This document shows, piece by piece, positions 34,561 through 43,030 of a stretch of 64,000 bases of DNA; position 1 is the first letter of the stretch, and every line of letters begins with the position of its first letter. This stretch comes from a virus. The position numbers and the translations under genes were made by a program. The notes under the pieces are model-generated. The model was given only the letters and a program-made list of their open reading frames with translations, was not told the origin of the DNA and did no database searches. Where the stretch lies: the IMG/VR virus record IMGVR_UViG_3300025106_000001, positions 1 through 64,000 of that record, one strand, 5' to 3'.

Positions 34561-34572
34561 TATATTTTTGTT
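34561..34572 (-). promoter_or_regulatory. Possible late-type element AACA-N6-TA
   Basis: AACA-AAAATA-TA between the early-type element and the polymerase start; may be a second promoter or chance. Confidence 0.3.
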
Positions 34573-34618
34573 GAGAATAAAATTAAAAACCATTGGTATG
34601 GTATTTATTATCACTTAT

Positions 34619-34628
34619 ATAATATATA
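34619..34628 (-). promoter_or_regulatory. Early-type promoter element TATATATTAT
   Basis: Exact match reading toward the polymerase N-terminal gene, 80 bases upstream of its start. Confidence 0.6.
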
Positions 34629-34661
34629 AATTTATTTAGCTATGTAATTTAGTATAAGAAA

Positions 34662-34673
34662 AACACTATAATA
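34662..34673 (+). promoter_or_regulatory. Late-type promoter element AACA-N6-TA
   Basis: AACA-CTATAA-TA, 18 bases before the 390-aa gene; divergent to the polymerase promoter. Confidence 0.55.
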
Positions 34674-34691
34674 AATAAGGAGGTGTTTATT

Positions 34692-35864
34692 ATGAGCGAC
34701 CAGTACACTATTAATATTAATATGCCTATTAAGAAAGATAGCCTTATCTCGGAGATTAAGACTCTGAGAAGTACAATACCTTCACCTCCTAAGGTAAAAG
34801 AGCCTGAGGAGAAAGAGGAAGTATTTACTTTATCTTCTTTATCTAAGAAGAAAAAGGACAAGAAAAAAAAGAAGAAGAATAAGGAATTCAGTGACCTGGA
34901 GTTCATGTCGGCAGGTGAAATTGGAAACGTATCCACCAATGAAGACGGTTCCAATGATGACGATTATGATGCTACCAGTGCGGCTAATCTCATTGATATA
35001 GATGAGATATTTAGAGAAGACAGTGAAGATGGTATAGATGACGGGATCATAGATGAACAGAAAAAGAGTTATGACAAACTTAAGAAGGAAGAAAATCCTT
35101 ATAAGAAAGAGTTTGCTGAAGAATTAACTCTTTTATACAATCTTCTTGATGAAGTTAATAAGTTTGGTAAAAGACTTGATAAGAAATACGAGGGGTTAGA
35201 GGCTAGTAAGACAAGGGGCGTTAGTAAGTATGTTAATGACCTTATTATGTCCATACTTTCATCTAAGCAAAACAAGCTTAGTATTATCAAGGAAATATCA
35301 TCTATTAAGAAAACTATTGCAGACCTTAAAATCAAGGCTGATGGTAAGACAAATGCAGCTAACGCTCAAGGTGGAGCTACATCAGAAATGATTGCAACTA
35401 CATATCTTAAGAATGTTCTTAAGTATGGAAGAAACAACTTTGTTAAAGAGTTTGGTTCTAGAAATAATGATGACGATGATGATGAAGTTGATTCATTGGT
35501 TGAACAAATTGAAAAGAGTAAGGATGATGGTATGTCTGACATCGAAATGGACAGATATTCCCGTCTGATAGAAGAAAGACTCAGTAGTGTAGAAAATCCA
35601 TTTAGAAGCGAAGAGGGAAGTAAATACATCGAATATGAAAATAGAGGTGTTAGAGTTGTCGTTAAGAAATGGATAGACACAGGAGACTGGGAATTTGTTG
35701 CATTAGATAAAAATAATCAACAGGTATTTGACTACCCTCTACCAAGAAAGAAAGATATAGGTAGAGTTAAATTTAGTGATGATGGAAGATACGCTACTGA
35801 TGAAAGAGGAAGAAGTTACAAAGTAATTGAAGTAGTATCTCCTGATGAAGATGACGATGATTAA
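34692..35864 (+). CDS. Charged low-complexity protein, 390 aa, possible virion protein
   Basis: No family recognised. Residues about 45-65 form a lysine tract (SKKKKDKKKKKKNKE). Acidic runs follow (SNDDDYDATS, RNNDDDDDEVD and terminal SPDEDDDD). Between them are a helical region and a C-terminal strand-rich domain (GVRVVVKKWIDTGDWEFVAL). The late-type promoter suggests a virion or assembly protein. The ATG at 34692 is preferred because GGAGGTG overlaps the GTG at 34683. Single-gene unit with a terminator. Confidence 0.7.
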   Translation: MSDQYTININMPIKKDSLISEIKTLRSTIPSPPKVKEPEEKEEVFTLSSLSKKKKDKKKKKKNKEFSDLEFMSAGEIGNVSTNEDGSNDDDYDATSAANLIDIDEIFREDSEDGIDDGIIDEQKKSYDKLKKEENPYKKEFAEELTLLYNLLDEVNKFGKRLDKKYEGLEASKTRGVSKYVNDLIMSILSSKQNKLSIIKEISSIKKTIADLKIKADGKTNAANAQGGATSEMIATTYLKNVLKYGRNNFVKEFGSRNNDDDDDEVDSLVEQIEKSKDDGMSDIEMDRYSRLIEERLSSVENPFRSEEGSKYIEYENRGVRVVVKKWIDTGDWEFVALDKNNQQVFDYPLPRKKDIGRVKFSDDGRYATDERGRSYKVIEVVSPDEDDDD

Positions 35865-35869
35865 AACAA

Positions 35870-35906
35870 AAAAATAAGGCATGGGTAACCATGTCCTTAT
35901 TTTTTA
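35870..35906. terminator. Bidirectional intrinsic terminator
   Basis: AAAAAATAAGG-ATGG stem with a GTAA loop and CCTTATTTTTT, between convergent genes; it overlaps the 78-aa gene end. Confidence 0.85.
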
Positions 35907-36133
35907 TCCTCTTCTATACCTGTGGAGTAAGGTATTACATACTTACTAGCATCTCCATCAGGTATCTTGATTTTACTGGTTAGATAATATTCCATTTGCA
36001 TTCCTGTTTTAACATTATCGTCCAGCTCATCAAATTTAACATTTGGGTATTCCTTTTCAACATAAGCCTTGACATCATCAAAATTATCATGTCTTATATG
36101 TTGATCCGTTTTTGGTATTCTTAATCCTATCAT
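35897..36133 (-). CDS. Unknown small protein, 78 aa
   Basis: No family recognised. Mixed charge (FDDVKAYVEKEYPNVKFDEL), no cysteines. GAGGTGATAGAAT precedes the ATG. An exact early-type element lies only 20 bases upstream. Confidence 0.65.
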   Translation of the reverse strand: MIGLRIPKTDQHIRHDNFDDVKAYVEKEYPNVKFDELDDNVKTGMQMEYYLTSKIKIPDGDASKYVIPYSTGIEEDKK

Positions 36134-36152
36134 ATTCTATCACCTCACTATT

Positions 36153-36162
36153 ATAATATATA
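36153..36162 (-). promoter_or_regulatory. Early-type promoter element TATATATTAT
   Basis: Exact sense match, 20 bases before the 78-aa gene. Confidence 0.6.
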
Positions 36163-36184
36163 ATTATTGGTCTTGATTTTACGT

Positions 36185-36224
36185 AAAAAAATAGAGCTAG
36201 GATTTCTCCTAGCTCTATTTTTAT
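36185..36224 (-). terminator. Intrinsic terminator
   Basis: Twelve-bp stem ATAGAGCTAGGA/TCCTAGCTCTAT with flanking A and T tracts; ends the 176-aa gene. Confidence 0.88.
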
Positions 36225-36751
36225 ATGTCTTTGTTTTTACAAGGTACAAATTCCTTCCCTGGGAAGAATATGCTGAATTTCTCAACCCATACTTTAATGT
36301 ACTCCATAGTTGAGAACTTATTACCAACATTATCAAATCTCAGGATTCCGTCATAGCAGAATATTTTATTTTCATTTATATAGCAGAATCTACAATCAAC
36401 TGCTACAAAGTTAGTTTCTTCTAATTCAATGTCAGCACACTTGAAACCCATTTTCAAAAGCTCGTAACTAAGGTCAATATTATATGGGTTTTCTGCATAA
36501 TCTAGAACTAGATATTTATCTTGTTCTAACCAGAACTTCTTGTCATTAATCCATGCTGTAATCTTTTCAAAGATTTCAAATGGTGTTTCACCGCAAACAT
36601 TGTGTGTATCCTGTCCTATTTCATAGTCAGGATTAGTGTATCCATAGACAATTGTTACAACATTTTGTTCTCCCCTGTGACTATACGCATAAAGTCCCAT
36701 CTTCTTTAGCCTAGCCATTAAATCTTCCATTGTCATTTTTTCTTTTAACAT
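36221..36751 (-). CDS. Unknown protein, 176 aa
   Basis: No family recognised. Globular alpha/beta composition with scattered cysteines (CGE, CADIE, CRFCYIN), no membrane segment. The ATG at 36751 follows GGGAGGG; the longer TTG-initiated frame includes the ribosome site and is unlikely. Single-gene unit with an early-type promoter and a terminator. Confidence 0.65.
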   Translation of the reverse strand: MLKEKMTMEDLMARLKKMGLYAYSHRGEQNVVTIVYGYTNPDYEIGQDTHNVCGETPFEIFEKITAWINDKKFWLEQDKYLVLDYAENPYNIDLSYELLKMGFKCADIELEETNFVAVDCRFCYINENKIFCYDGILRFDNVGNKFSTMEYIKVWVEKFSIFFPGKEFVPCKNKDI

Positions 36752-36800
36752 TTTGAACCCTCCCAAACTTAAATAAATATTGTAATTAATCTACAGCATA

Positions 36801-36810
36801 ATAATATATA
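36801..36810 (-). promoter_or_regulatory. Early-type promoter element TATATATTAT
   Basis: Exact sense match 49 bases before the 176-aa gene, directly after the terminator of the Rad50-like gene. Confidence 0.6.
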
Positions 36811-36811
36811 T

Positions 36812-36846
36812 TCAAAAAGATAGTTAAGAAATACTTAACTATCTTT
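36812..36846 (-). terminator. Intrinsic terminator of the Rad50-like gene
   Basis: Thirteen-bp stem AAAGATAGTTAAG/CTTAACTATCTTT overlapping the stop codon, followed by U residues on the minus strand. Confidence 0.8.
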
Positions 36847-39514
36847 ATGCTGCCCTGAAGATAACATTAGTATTCTTGTAATTATCTATTTCAATGTCTG
36901 ATGTCATAATTAAGTCAACAGGGTAATTATCAAACATGTTGTTATGTGTTATCAAGAATACCTGTTCAGAGCCTATTGCTTTTAACTGTTCTTCCAATAT
37001 CTTTATGAATATTGGTCTATTAGTCATATCGAGAGTTGAGTCAATCTCATCTAAGAGCATGATATTATATCGCTCTATTGATTGCTTTACTAGAGCAAAT
37101 GATATTGCCAAAGATATAAAGCTTCTCTCACCTTGTGAACAAGATATGATATCTGAAACTCTAATACCATTCTTGATATAAGGTATTTTAAATTCTCTAT
37201 CATTTATGTCAAAATCATCTATTTCCAGTTCACCACCGAATAACTCACTCAATAACTCATTAACAATAGCTTTAGTTTTCCTTAAGTATAGCTGAATGAA
37301 TAGTAGTGGCATTCCCTTATTAGATGACAATGCTTCTTTTATAGTGTCTATATCATCGAATTGTTCTTCGATGATAGCTTTTTCTTCTTTAAGAGCCTCA
37401 AACTCTCTTAATTTGAATTTATTGTTTGTTATCTCTTCGTCAACTTGCTTTATTTGAACGTCCAATACTGAGATTTTACGTTCATAATCCTTTTTGATGA
37501 CAATATACTCATCTATCTTTTTCTGTATCTTTCTACGCTCTACCAAACTGTCAAATAGCTTAGAAGCCTTATCACTCAAGTCCTTTATTTCATCAAGACC
37601 ATCTTTATAATCTTCATAAACTTCTCTCAAGTCTGATAATTTATCGTTTCTCACACTTAACATTTCGTTGACCTTCTTTAATGAGTTAATGTCATTATTA
37701 AGTTTATAAATATCATTATCTAACACATCTAGCTCTTTCTGCATTGTAGCAAGAGATGTGGCATTCTTCTCAATGAAAGATAATTCCTTCTTAATGTCCT
37801 TTATCTTTTCCTTGATAGATAAATAATGCTCATACTCCTCAAGCACCGCTATATAATTAGTGATATTATCTTCATCAAAGAAGGGTATACAATCTTTAAT
37901 TGAATTAAGAATTCTTTTTATACTGAAGAAATCTTCAGGTAACTTCTCAATTAATTTATTATTTGATTTTATTAAGAGAAGTATATAGTCTATATTTTTA
38001 TTAATATCATACATAGACTCAAAGAATTCTCGTTTATTCTCAAGTTTCTTTATTTCAGCAGTAAGTTTCTCAACAGGAGAATCTTTCTTAGCATCAACAT
38101 GGTCATCATAGAACTTAACATATGGGCAATTACTGGACTTACAGTCTGTTGGTTTGAATAGTACATATACTCCGTCTTTCTTGCCAACTATGTTATTTAA
38201 CTTCATTAGTTCGAAGTTATTCTTCTGAATCTTATCATCAATACTAGATATCTCACGTCGAACATTATCATTTACATCCTCATCATTCAGCATATGATTA
38301 ACAACATTAGTTACAGCATTATGATTAAATGTATGAATGTTTGACACAAACTGCTCTATTTCCTGCATAAGTCTAAGTGCCGACAACATATCATCTTTGC
38401 TACACTTAGGCTCATAATTTTTATAGTGCTTATCCAACTTCTCTTTCTCACGATGTAAACCGAGATATAGGTCGTTTAACTTAGTATACTCTAAATCTGA
38501 AGTTATATACTTCAGATTATTTTCTCTCTCTTCCTTCTGAGTATATAGATTATTCAACTGTGTGAAGTAGAAGTTTATCATATTTGTGTTCATAGCTATC
38601 TTATTTTCATTATTAGTTATTTCAGTCATTACGGAGGATATAGATTCCTCAATACTTCCCATTATAATCATTGGTATCTTATCTATCTTATTCTGCTTTG
38701 TCTTTATCTCCCTAACCATGTCATTGTATGATTCTTCATCTGTCCTGATTGAATATAGGAAAGATTCAACCCCTTCAGGTATTAATGTACCAATAGAACC
38801 ATTTATAGACCAAATTTGACTATTGTACGAATCTTTCTCTTCTTTCAACGAAGTCAACTTATCTTCTAATAATTCTATTACTATTATGACATCCTTTTCA
38901 TCAAGGATTTTTAACTTCTCTAGCTTATCAGTTACTGATTTCATCATAGTCTTTAAAACTCTACTGTCCTCATTAATCTTCTTATATAGCTTACTATACA
39001 CATCAACCTCAGATAATAATTCTGAAGTAAAACTCTTACGCTCAGATGCTTTCATATCTATAAAGTTAGTAACATTAGAACCAAGCCTAATTAACTTGAG
39101 GAAATCAATTTCCAGAGATAGTTCTGATAAAATTATTTCTTTAAATGATGTCACATTTCCATTAGGATTCATTTCTGTGCCATCTTTTGATATATAACTT
39201 TTAACATTTCTACCATTCTTAGTATATAAGTAATGATGTTTTATTACATATAGTGTACCGTCATCTTCAAGATGTACCTCTTTATACCCATCAACCTCAT
39301 CTAAAATCAATTCTCCAGTATCTCGCACATCCATATTCCCTGGATAAGCAAATGGGTGAAGAGCACTCAATAAAGATGTTTTACCAGTACCATTATCTCC
39401 TACTAATAGGATTACTCTGTTCTTAGACTTTTTAAAGTCTATTTCTACTACCTTTTTCTTCATTGCTGTATAAATACTAGCAAAATTCTTTAATAACAAA
39501 TATTTTATCTTCAT
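36845..39514 (-). CDS. Rad50/SbcC-like SMC ATPase (T4 gp46 type)
   Basis: 889 aa double-strand-break processing and recombination ATPase. Walker A GDNGTGKTS (about residue 39), long coiled-coil arms (about 175-700), then the ABC signature SCSQGERSFISLA (about 790) and Walker B NIMLLDEIDSTLD (about 825). At the hook apex TDCKSSNCPY has two cysteines four residues apart instead of the usual C-x2-C zinc hook, so the apex is divergent. The nuclease partner (Mre11/gp47) was not found in the window. It follows the 108-aa gene by 30 bases and no promoter element lies between. Confidence 0.9.
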   Translation of the reverse strand: MKIKYLLLKNFASIYTAMKKKVVEIDFKKSKNRVILLVGDNGTGKTSLLSALHPFAYPGNMDVRDTGELILDEVDGYKEVHLEDDGTLYVIKHHYLYTKNGRNVKSYISKDGTEMNPNGNVTSFKEIILSELSLEIDFLKLIRLGSNVTNFIDMKASERKSFTSELLSEVDVYSKLYKKINEDSRVLKTMMKSVTDKLEKLKILDEKDVIIVIELLEDKLTSLKEEKDSYNSQIWSINGSIGTLIPEGVESFLYSIRTDEESYNDMVREIKTKQNKIDKIPMIIMGSIEESISSVMTEITNNENKIAMNTNMINFYFTQLNNLYTQKEERENNLKYITSDLEYTKLNDLYLGLHREKEKLDKHYKNYEPKCSKDDMLSALRLMQEIEQFVSNIHTFNHNAVTNVVNHMLNDEDVNDNVRREISSIDDKIQKNNFELMKLNNIVGKKDGVYVLFKPTDCKSSNCPYVKFYDDHVDAKKDSPVEKLTAEIKKLENKREFFESMYDINKNIDYILLLIKSNNKLIEKLPEDFFSIKRILNSIKDCIPFFDEDNITNYIAVLEEYEHYLSIKEKIKDIKKELSFIEKNATSLATMQKELDVLDNDIYKLNNDINSLKKVNEMLSVRNDKLSDLREVYEDYKDGLDEIKDLSDKASKLFDSLVERRKIQKKIDEYIVIKKDYERKISVLDVQIKQVDEEITNNKFKLREFEALKEEKAIIEEQFDDIDTIKEALSSNKGMPLLFIQLYLRKTKAIVNELLSELFGGELEIDDFDINDREFKIPYIKNGIRVSDIISCSQGERSFISLAISFALVKQSIERYNIMLLDEIDSTLDMTNRPIFIKILEEQLKAIGSEQVFLITHNNMFDNYPVDLIMTSDIEIDNYKNTNVIFRAA

Positions 39515-39544
39515 CTTTTCACCCCAATCCTCGGATTGATAGTA

Positions 39545-39871
39545 TTAGAGTATATCTCCTACATTAAGAGTTTCTTGTTCAGTGAGCTTAGGTTTTGCCA
39601 TATATGCCTGCTTCAAAACCTCTTTTATCTTTTTATTATCATTAGCCACATCATACGGCATTGTAACTATAACAGTTACCCCATCCTGAACACACTCGGC
39701 TTCTATAGTTGTTGAACCGAACATAGTTTTTTCTTTTATTATATTAGTAATCTTGAATGTTATGTCATCATCGTTGTATAAAGCTTCAATCTTTGGTATT
39801 AAATCCATCACACAACCTCCTTTTTCTACATAATCATTAAATATCTTTGTTATTCCTTCTTTTTTATTCAT
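39545..39871 (-). CDS. Unknown protein, 108 aa, with a second in-frame start
   Basis: No family recognised. Two in-frame starts both have strong ribosome sites: ATG 39871 after TAGGAGGTATTTTATA, and ATG 39808 (87 aa, MDLIPKIEAL) after AGGAGGTTGTGTG. The shorter protein is a complete alpha/beta unit, so the N-terminal 21 residues may be optional. Located just upstream of the Rad50-like gene and probably co-transcribed. Confidence 0.6.
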   Translation of the reverse strand: MNKKEGITKIFNDYVEKGGCVMDLIPKIEALYNDDDITFKITNIIKEKTMFGSTTIEAECVQDGVTVIVTMPYDVANDNKKIKEVLKQAYMAKPKLTEQETLNVGDIL

Positions 39872-39886
39872 TATAAAATACCTCCT

Positions 39887-39934
39887 AAAAAAATATAAAA
39901 AATATTCCTATTACAATCTTGTTGTAATAGGAAT
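39887..39934 (-). terminator. Intrinsic terminator
   Basis: Thirteen-bp stem ATTCCTATTACAA/TTGTAATAGGAAT with a minus-strand U-rich tail over 39887-39903; ends the cluster of small genes from 44 kb. Confidence 0.85.
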
Positions 39935-39947
39935 TAAAAAACACTCG

Positions 39948-40220
39948 TTACCGCATTCTGTTATAGTCGATAGATACTGATACTTCTTTAAAGTTATTCT
40001 CATCTTTATACCAGTCCCGACCTTTTTTATTTGTCGCATCTATCAATGATGCCTTTAATACTAATCTGTTAGACCTCACTTTATTGTCAAACTCGTCTTG
40101 TCTTAAATTGCAATATCTGAAACACTCTTCTTTAGTCCAAGGTCTACCATTTCCCTTTAAGCACAACAACTTCACACCTACGTCAGTGTGAAGGAGTACC
40201 CCCTTCATCCACCTTGCCAT
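39948..40220 (-). CDS. Unknown protein, 90 aa
   Basis: No family recognised. The region RPWTKEECFRYCNLRQDEFDNKVRSNRLV looks like a helix-turn-helix-type segment, so nucleic-acid binding is possible. The ATG at 40220 is chosen because CTGGAGG abuts the ATG at 40229. It starts five bases after the preceding stop. Confidence 0.55.
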   Translation of the reverse strand: MARWMKGVLLHTDVGVKLLCLKGNGRPWTKEECFRYCNLRQDEFDNKVRSNRLVLKASLIDATNKKGRDWYKDENNFKEVSVSIDYNRMR

Positions 40221-40225
40221 AATAA

Positions 40226-40813
40226 TCATTCCTCCAGATTCCCAATATTATAAACATGTTCCTCATCATAAATTGGAAAGAGAAGGAAGATATGTTCATG
40301 ATGTTTATAAACCCCTGGCTCCAAGTATTTCCCTACAGTTTCTTGTAAAGTCCCTTTATATGGTAAAACCCAATCATTAAAAATATAGGCAGTACCTTTG
40401 TTGAAATAACCTTTTCTATCAAAAATACTTACCTTATATTCTTTCCCATGAATTCGTATTGATGGTATACCTAGAAACACTCTGCACTTAACACCGTAGC
40501 CAACTTCCTCCAAATATTCATCCAATGTCACCAACTTGTTGACATATAGAAATTCATCTGATTCTTCTTCACTGAGGTTGATATAATATCCACCTCTCCA
40601 CTCAGGAACATCTAAATCTAGCTTTTCTTTACTGATGATTGTCCCATAGTGATTGACGAGAACAGCTTCTTCTATTGTTGCAGGAAGCCACTGTTCATCA
40701 TCGTGTCTTATAGCATAATAGTATAAACCTGGTTTTTTCTCCTCTTTAGACAATCTCCTATCTACGAATAGTATAGGATGGTTTCTAAAATCTGTCCTGA
40801 TATACTTTGACAT
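40226..40813 (-). CDS. Unknown protein, 195 aa
   Basis: No family recognised. Rich in aromatic residues and strands (GYYINLSEEESDEFLYVNKL), no membrane segment. The ATG has AGAAGGAGGCG upstream. Its first 52 bases overlap the end of the metallo-hydrolase gene in another frame, an unusually long overlap for this genome. Confidence 0.65.
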   Translation of the reverse strand: MSKYIRTDFRNHPILFVDRRLSKEEKKPGLYYYAIRHDDEQWLPATIEEAVLVNHYGTIISKEKLDLDVPEWRGGYYINLSEEESDEFLYVNKLVTLDEYLEEVGYGVKCRVFLGIPSIRIHGKEYKVSIFDRKGYFNKGTAYIFNDWVLPYKGTLQETVGKYLEPGVYKHHEHIFLLFPIYDEEHVYNIGNLEE

Positions 40814-41565
40814 CTTATAACGCCTCCTTCTGTAGTACGGGGAGGTATAGAGAATCCAAGATTCATTGCAATCTGAATATCAAAATCAGGATCTAAATGC
40901 ATACAGAATACTTTATCTCTCTTTTCAGCAGGAATTTTTTCCATCAACTTATATACTGACATATGAGGTTGATTTTCATATTCCTTAAATGTAACGTCTT
41001 GATAAATATATTCTATTTCTCCCCTTTCAAACTTTCTTAATATAAATGGCTTAATATCGCTACTATCACCACTATAATAGAAACTATCCTTTCCTGATAA
41101 AGGATTATTAATATTTACTATTAGTCCATAACTCTTTAAGTAGTCAACATGGTCAACTTTTACATACTGTATATTCACATCAGTACATCCAATATTAAAA
41201 GAAACTGAGCCATCTTTGTTGGTACTCTTTAGCTTAACATACTTTGTTATGTTACCCATCTGTCTGTTAAACACCCCAACAATATCGTCCTGATTATTTG
41301 TAACCAATGTAACCTTTTTATTCATGAAATAGAACACATGGAAAGCAAATGATGTGAAGCTACCTACATGGTCTCCATGTCCATGTGTTACCATAACCGT
41401 AATGTCCTTGGCATATTTAAGAACGCCTGATTTTAGTATACTATGAAAAACTGTCTCTCCGCAGTCAATGATAAATAAATTATCTTCTACCATAAAGAAA
41501 CCACTGTTATTTCCAAGTTTGGTATTATTAAAACACCCTGTTCCGAAAAATGTTAAACGCTCCAT
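40762..41565 (-). CDS. Metallo-beta-lactamase-fold hydrolase (RNase Z/Apyc1-like)
   Basis: 267 aa. The binuclear zinc motif THGHGDHVGS (HxHxDH) is near residue 75, further ligands in FYYSGDSSD (about 175) and MHLDPD (about 223). The N-terminus FFGTGCFNNTKLGNNSGFF followed by LFIIDCGETVF resembles small RNase-Z-like phosphodiesterases that include the phage anti-Pycsar enzyme Apyc1. Cyclic-nucleotide hydrolysis is therefore a reasonable hypothesis, but RNA processing or another phosphodiester substrate cannot be excluded. The ATG at 41565 follows GGGGATGG; the longer frame to 41607 lacks a ribosome site. Confidence 0.78.
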   Translation of the reverse strand: MERLTFFGTGCFNNTKLGNNSGFFMVEDNLFIIDCGETVFHSILKSGVLKYAKDITVMVTHGHGDHVGSFTSFAFHVFYFMNKKVTLVTNNQDDIVGVFNRQMGNITKYVKLKSTNKDGSVSFNIGCTDVNIQYVKVDHVDYLKSYGLIVNINNPLSGKDSFYYSGDSSDIKPFILRKFERGEIEYIYQDVTFKEYENQPHMSVYKLMEKIPAEKRDKVFCMHLDPDFDIQIAMNLGFSIPPRTTEGGVIRCQSISGQILETILYYS

Positions 41566-41566
41566 A

Positions 41567-41905
41567 TTACTTACCATCCCCAATATATAAATTATAAATT
41601 TTGTCAAATAACACAGCTTTCACAAAATTCATTGTCCCATAATCAGCAAATTTTCTTCCATCCACACTTCTAAGTATTTGCTTTAGATTAGCGACTTTAG
41701 TTGCAGTATTATCCTCTAATAAGGTTATAACCTGCTTTGCAATCTCATCTGCATTAGCTTCCTTGATTGAATCTGGAAAGGAAATTATTCCCTCAGCAGA
41801 TATAGTCATGACCACATGTGGGTTCCCCATGTGAAAGGTAATTGATGCATTTTCAGACAAATTTGCATGTATTGTGTCGTCTTGTTGTTTAATTTGATTT
41901 TCCAT
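41567..41905 (-). CDS. Unknown protein, 112 aa
   Basis: No family recognised. N-terminal strand region (ASITFHMGNPHVVMTISAEG) then helices. AGGGGGG precedes the ATG at 41905. Its stop lies one base before the start of the metallo-hydrolase, so the two are tightly linked and likely translationally coupled. Confidence 0.65.
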   Translation of the reverse strand: MENQIKQQDDTIHANLSENASITFHMGNPHVVMTISAEGIISFPDSIKEANADEIAKQVITLLEDNTATKVANLKQILRSVDGRKFADYGTMNFVKAVLFDKIYNLYIGDGK

Positions 41906-41918
41906 TATTAAACCCCCC

Positions 41919-42272
41919 TTATTGTAGTATATTACTCGCTGAGTAATTAGGATCAGAAATTTTCCTTGTATTATTAATATCCCTCGAAAGGAATGCCTCA
42001 AGCTTCGGAGTATCTATATCATAATCTACACTAACTCCTTGCTCTAAGTACACAACCTCAAATTTAGAAAAAATATTTTCGGGATAATAAATCTTAACTG
42101 TTCGTTCAATACACTCATACAGTTTGTCCAACTGTTCTTGTGTAGGTGGATTATCTGGTGTTATATCCAGATATAAGTAGAATGATGTTATATCATTCTG
42201 CATAATAGTATTTAGAAATTTTATAATATTATTCAATTGATCTCTAGTTAATTTTATCTTAATATCATTCAT
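41919..42272 (-). CDS. Unknown protein, 117 aa
   Basis: No family recognised. Alpha/beta with helix LTRDQLNNIIKFLNTIMQND. The ATG at 42272 uses GGGAGATGGG, part of which lies inside a 24-bp perfect palindrome (42281-42304) that could mask the site. The alternative ATG at 42287 is within the palindrome. Confidence 0.6.
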   Translation of the reverse strand: MNDIKIKLTRDQLNNIIKFLNTIMQNDITSFYLYLDITPDNPPTQEQLDKLYECIERTVKIYYPENIFSKFEVVYLEQGVSVDYDIDTPKLEAFLSRDINNTRKISDPNYSASNILQ

Positions 42273-42280
42273 TTTCCCAT

Positions 42281-42304
42281 CTCCCATATATATATATATG
42301 GGAG
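42281..42304. promoter_or_regulatory. 24-bp perfect palindrome over a ribosome site
   Basis: CTCCC followed by an alternating AT core and GGGAG forms a perfect palindrome. On the mRNA of the 117-aa gene one arm supplies the ribosome binding site, so the hairpin could repress translation, or the DNA could be an operator. Confidence 0.45.
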
Positions 42305-42324
42305 GGGCGGATTAACCACCCCTC

Positions 42325-42975
42325 CTAAAAATTGTCACTTTCTATAAATATATCATCGGGTAATGGATTCAACTTATCCACGCCAGCATCAAATATCCTC
42401 ATTTCCCAAGTGATACCAAGAGCCTCACACCACTTCTTAAAGTTAGGTACAGTCATCTTGGTATCTTTATTTAACCCTGATTTCATATTGTTGAGGTCAT
42501 ACTGGCTTGTGAACTTATCTTTATAGTTTTTCAGATTAATCTTTTTGTCGATTATGACTTTCTTGACAATATACTTTAAAAAGTCATCATCATCCTTAAT
42601 TGTCGGAATATAAACTTCCGAATTGTTATTTATAATCTCGATGTCTTCTGGCTGAACAAAATCATCTTCATTTTCACCAACTTCATTAAAGATTTTGTCT
42701 ATATCTAGCTCAGATATATTATCTATGCTGTATTTAATAGCTTCATCTCTTGTTGGTTCCACGAATACGTAATTATCATTCCTGTCCAGATATATTCCAG
42801 CTACCAATTCAGATTTCTTGAATTTCTCCATCTTCCCTCTATAGATATAAACTATAGAGCCTTTTATATACCCTAGACCCTTTTTGAGCTTCTTCCCCTC
42901 ACGATATAGCTCAACTTCACAGAACTCATCTCCCATTATGAGAACGAGCCTTCCTGTATATACACCTATATTCAT
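42325..42975 (-). CDS. Unknown protein, 216 aa
   Basis: No family recognised. A strand-rich N-terminus (RLVLIMGDEFCEVELYREGK) is followed by acidic stretches and a C-terminal helical region with a helix-turn-helix-like run (MTVPNFKKWCEALGITWEM). The ATG at 42975 has AGAGGGGTG upstream. An exact early-type promoter is 35 bases before it; this is the head of a transcription unit. Confidence 0.65.
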   Translation of the reverse strand: MNIGVYTGRLVLIMGDEFCEVELYREGKKLKKGLGYIKGSIVYIYRGKMEKFKKSELVAGIYLDRNDNYVFVEPTRDEAIKYSIDNISELDIDKIFNEVGENEDDFVQPEDIEIINNNSEVYIPTIKDDDDFLKYIVKKVIIDKKINLKNYKDKFTSQYDLNNMKSGLNKDTKMTVPNFKKWCEALGITWEMRIFDAGVDKLNPLPDDIFIESDNF

Positions 42976-43009
42976 GCAAATCACCCCTCTACAAAATTAT
43001 TACCAATAT

Positions 43010-43019
43010 ATAATATATA
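43010..43019 (-). promoter_or_regulatory. Early-type promoter element TATATATTAT
   Basis: Exact sense match between the 116-aa and 216-aa genes. Confidence 0.6.
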
Positions 43020-43030
43020 AACAATTTGCA

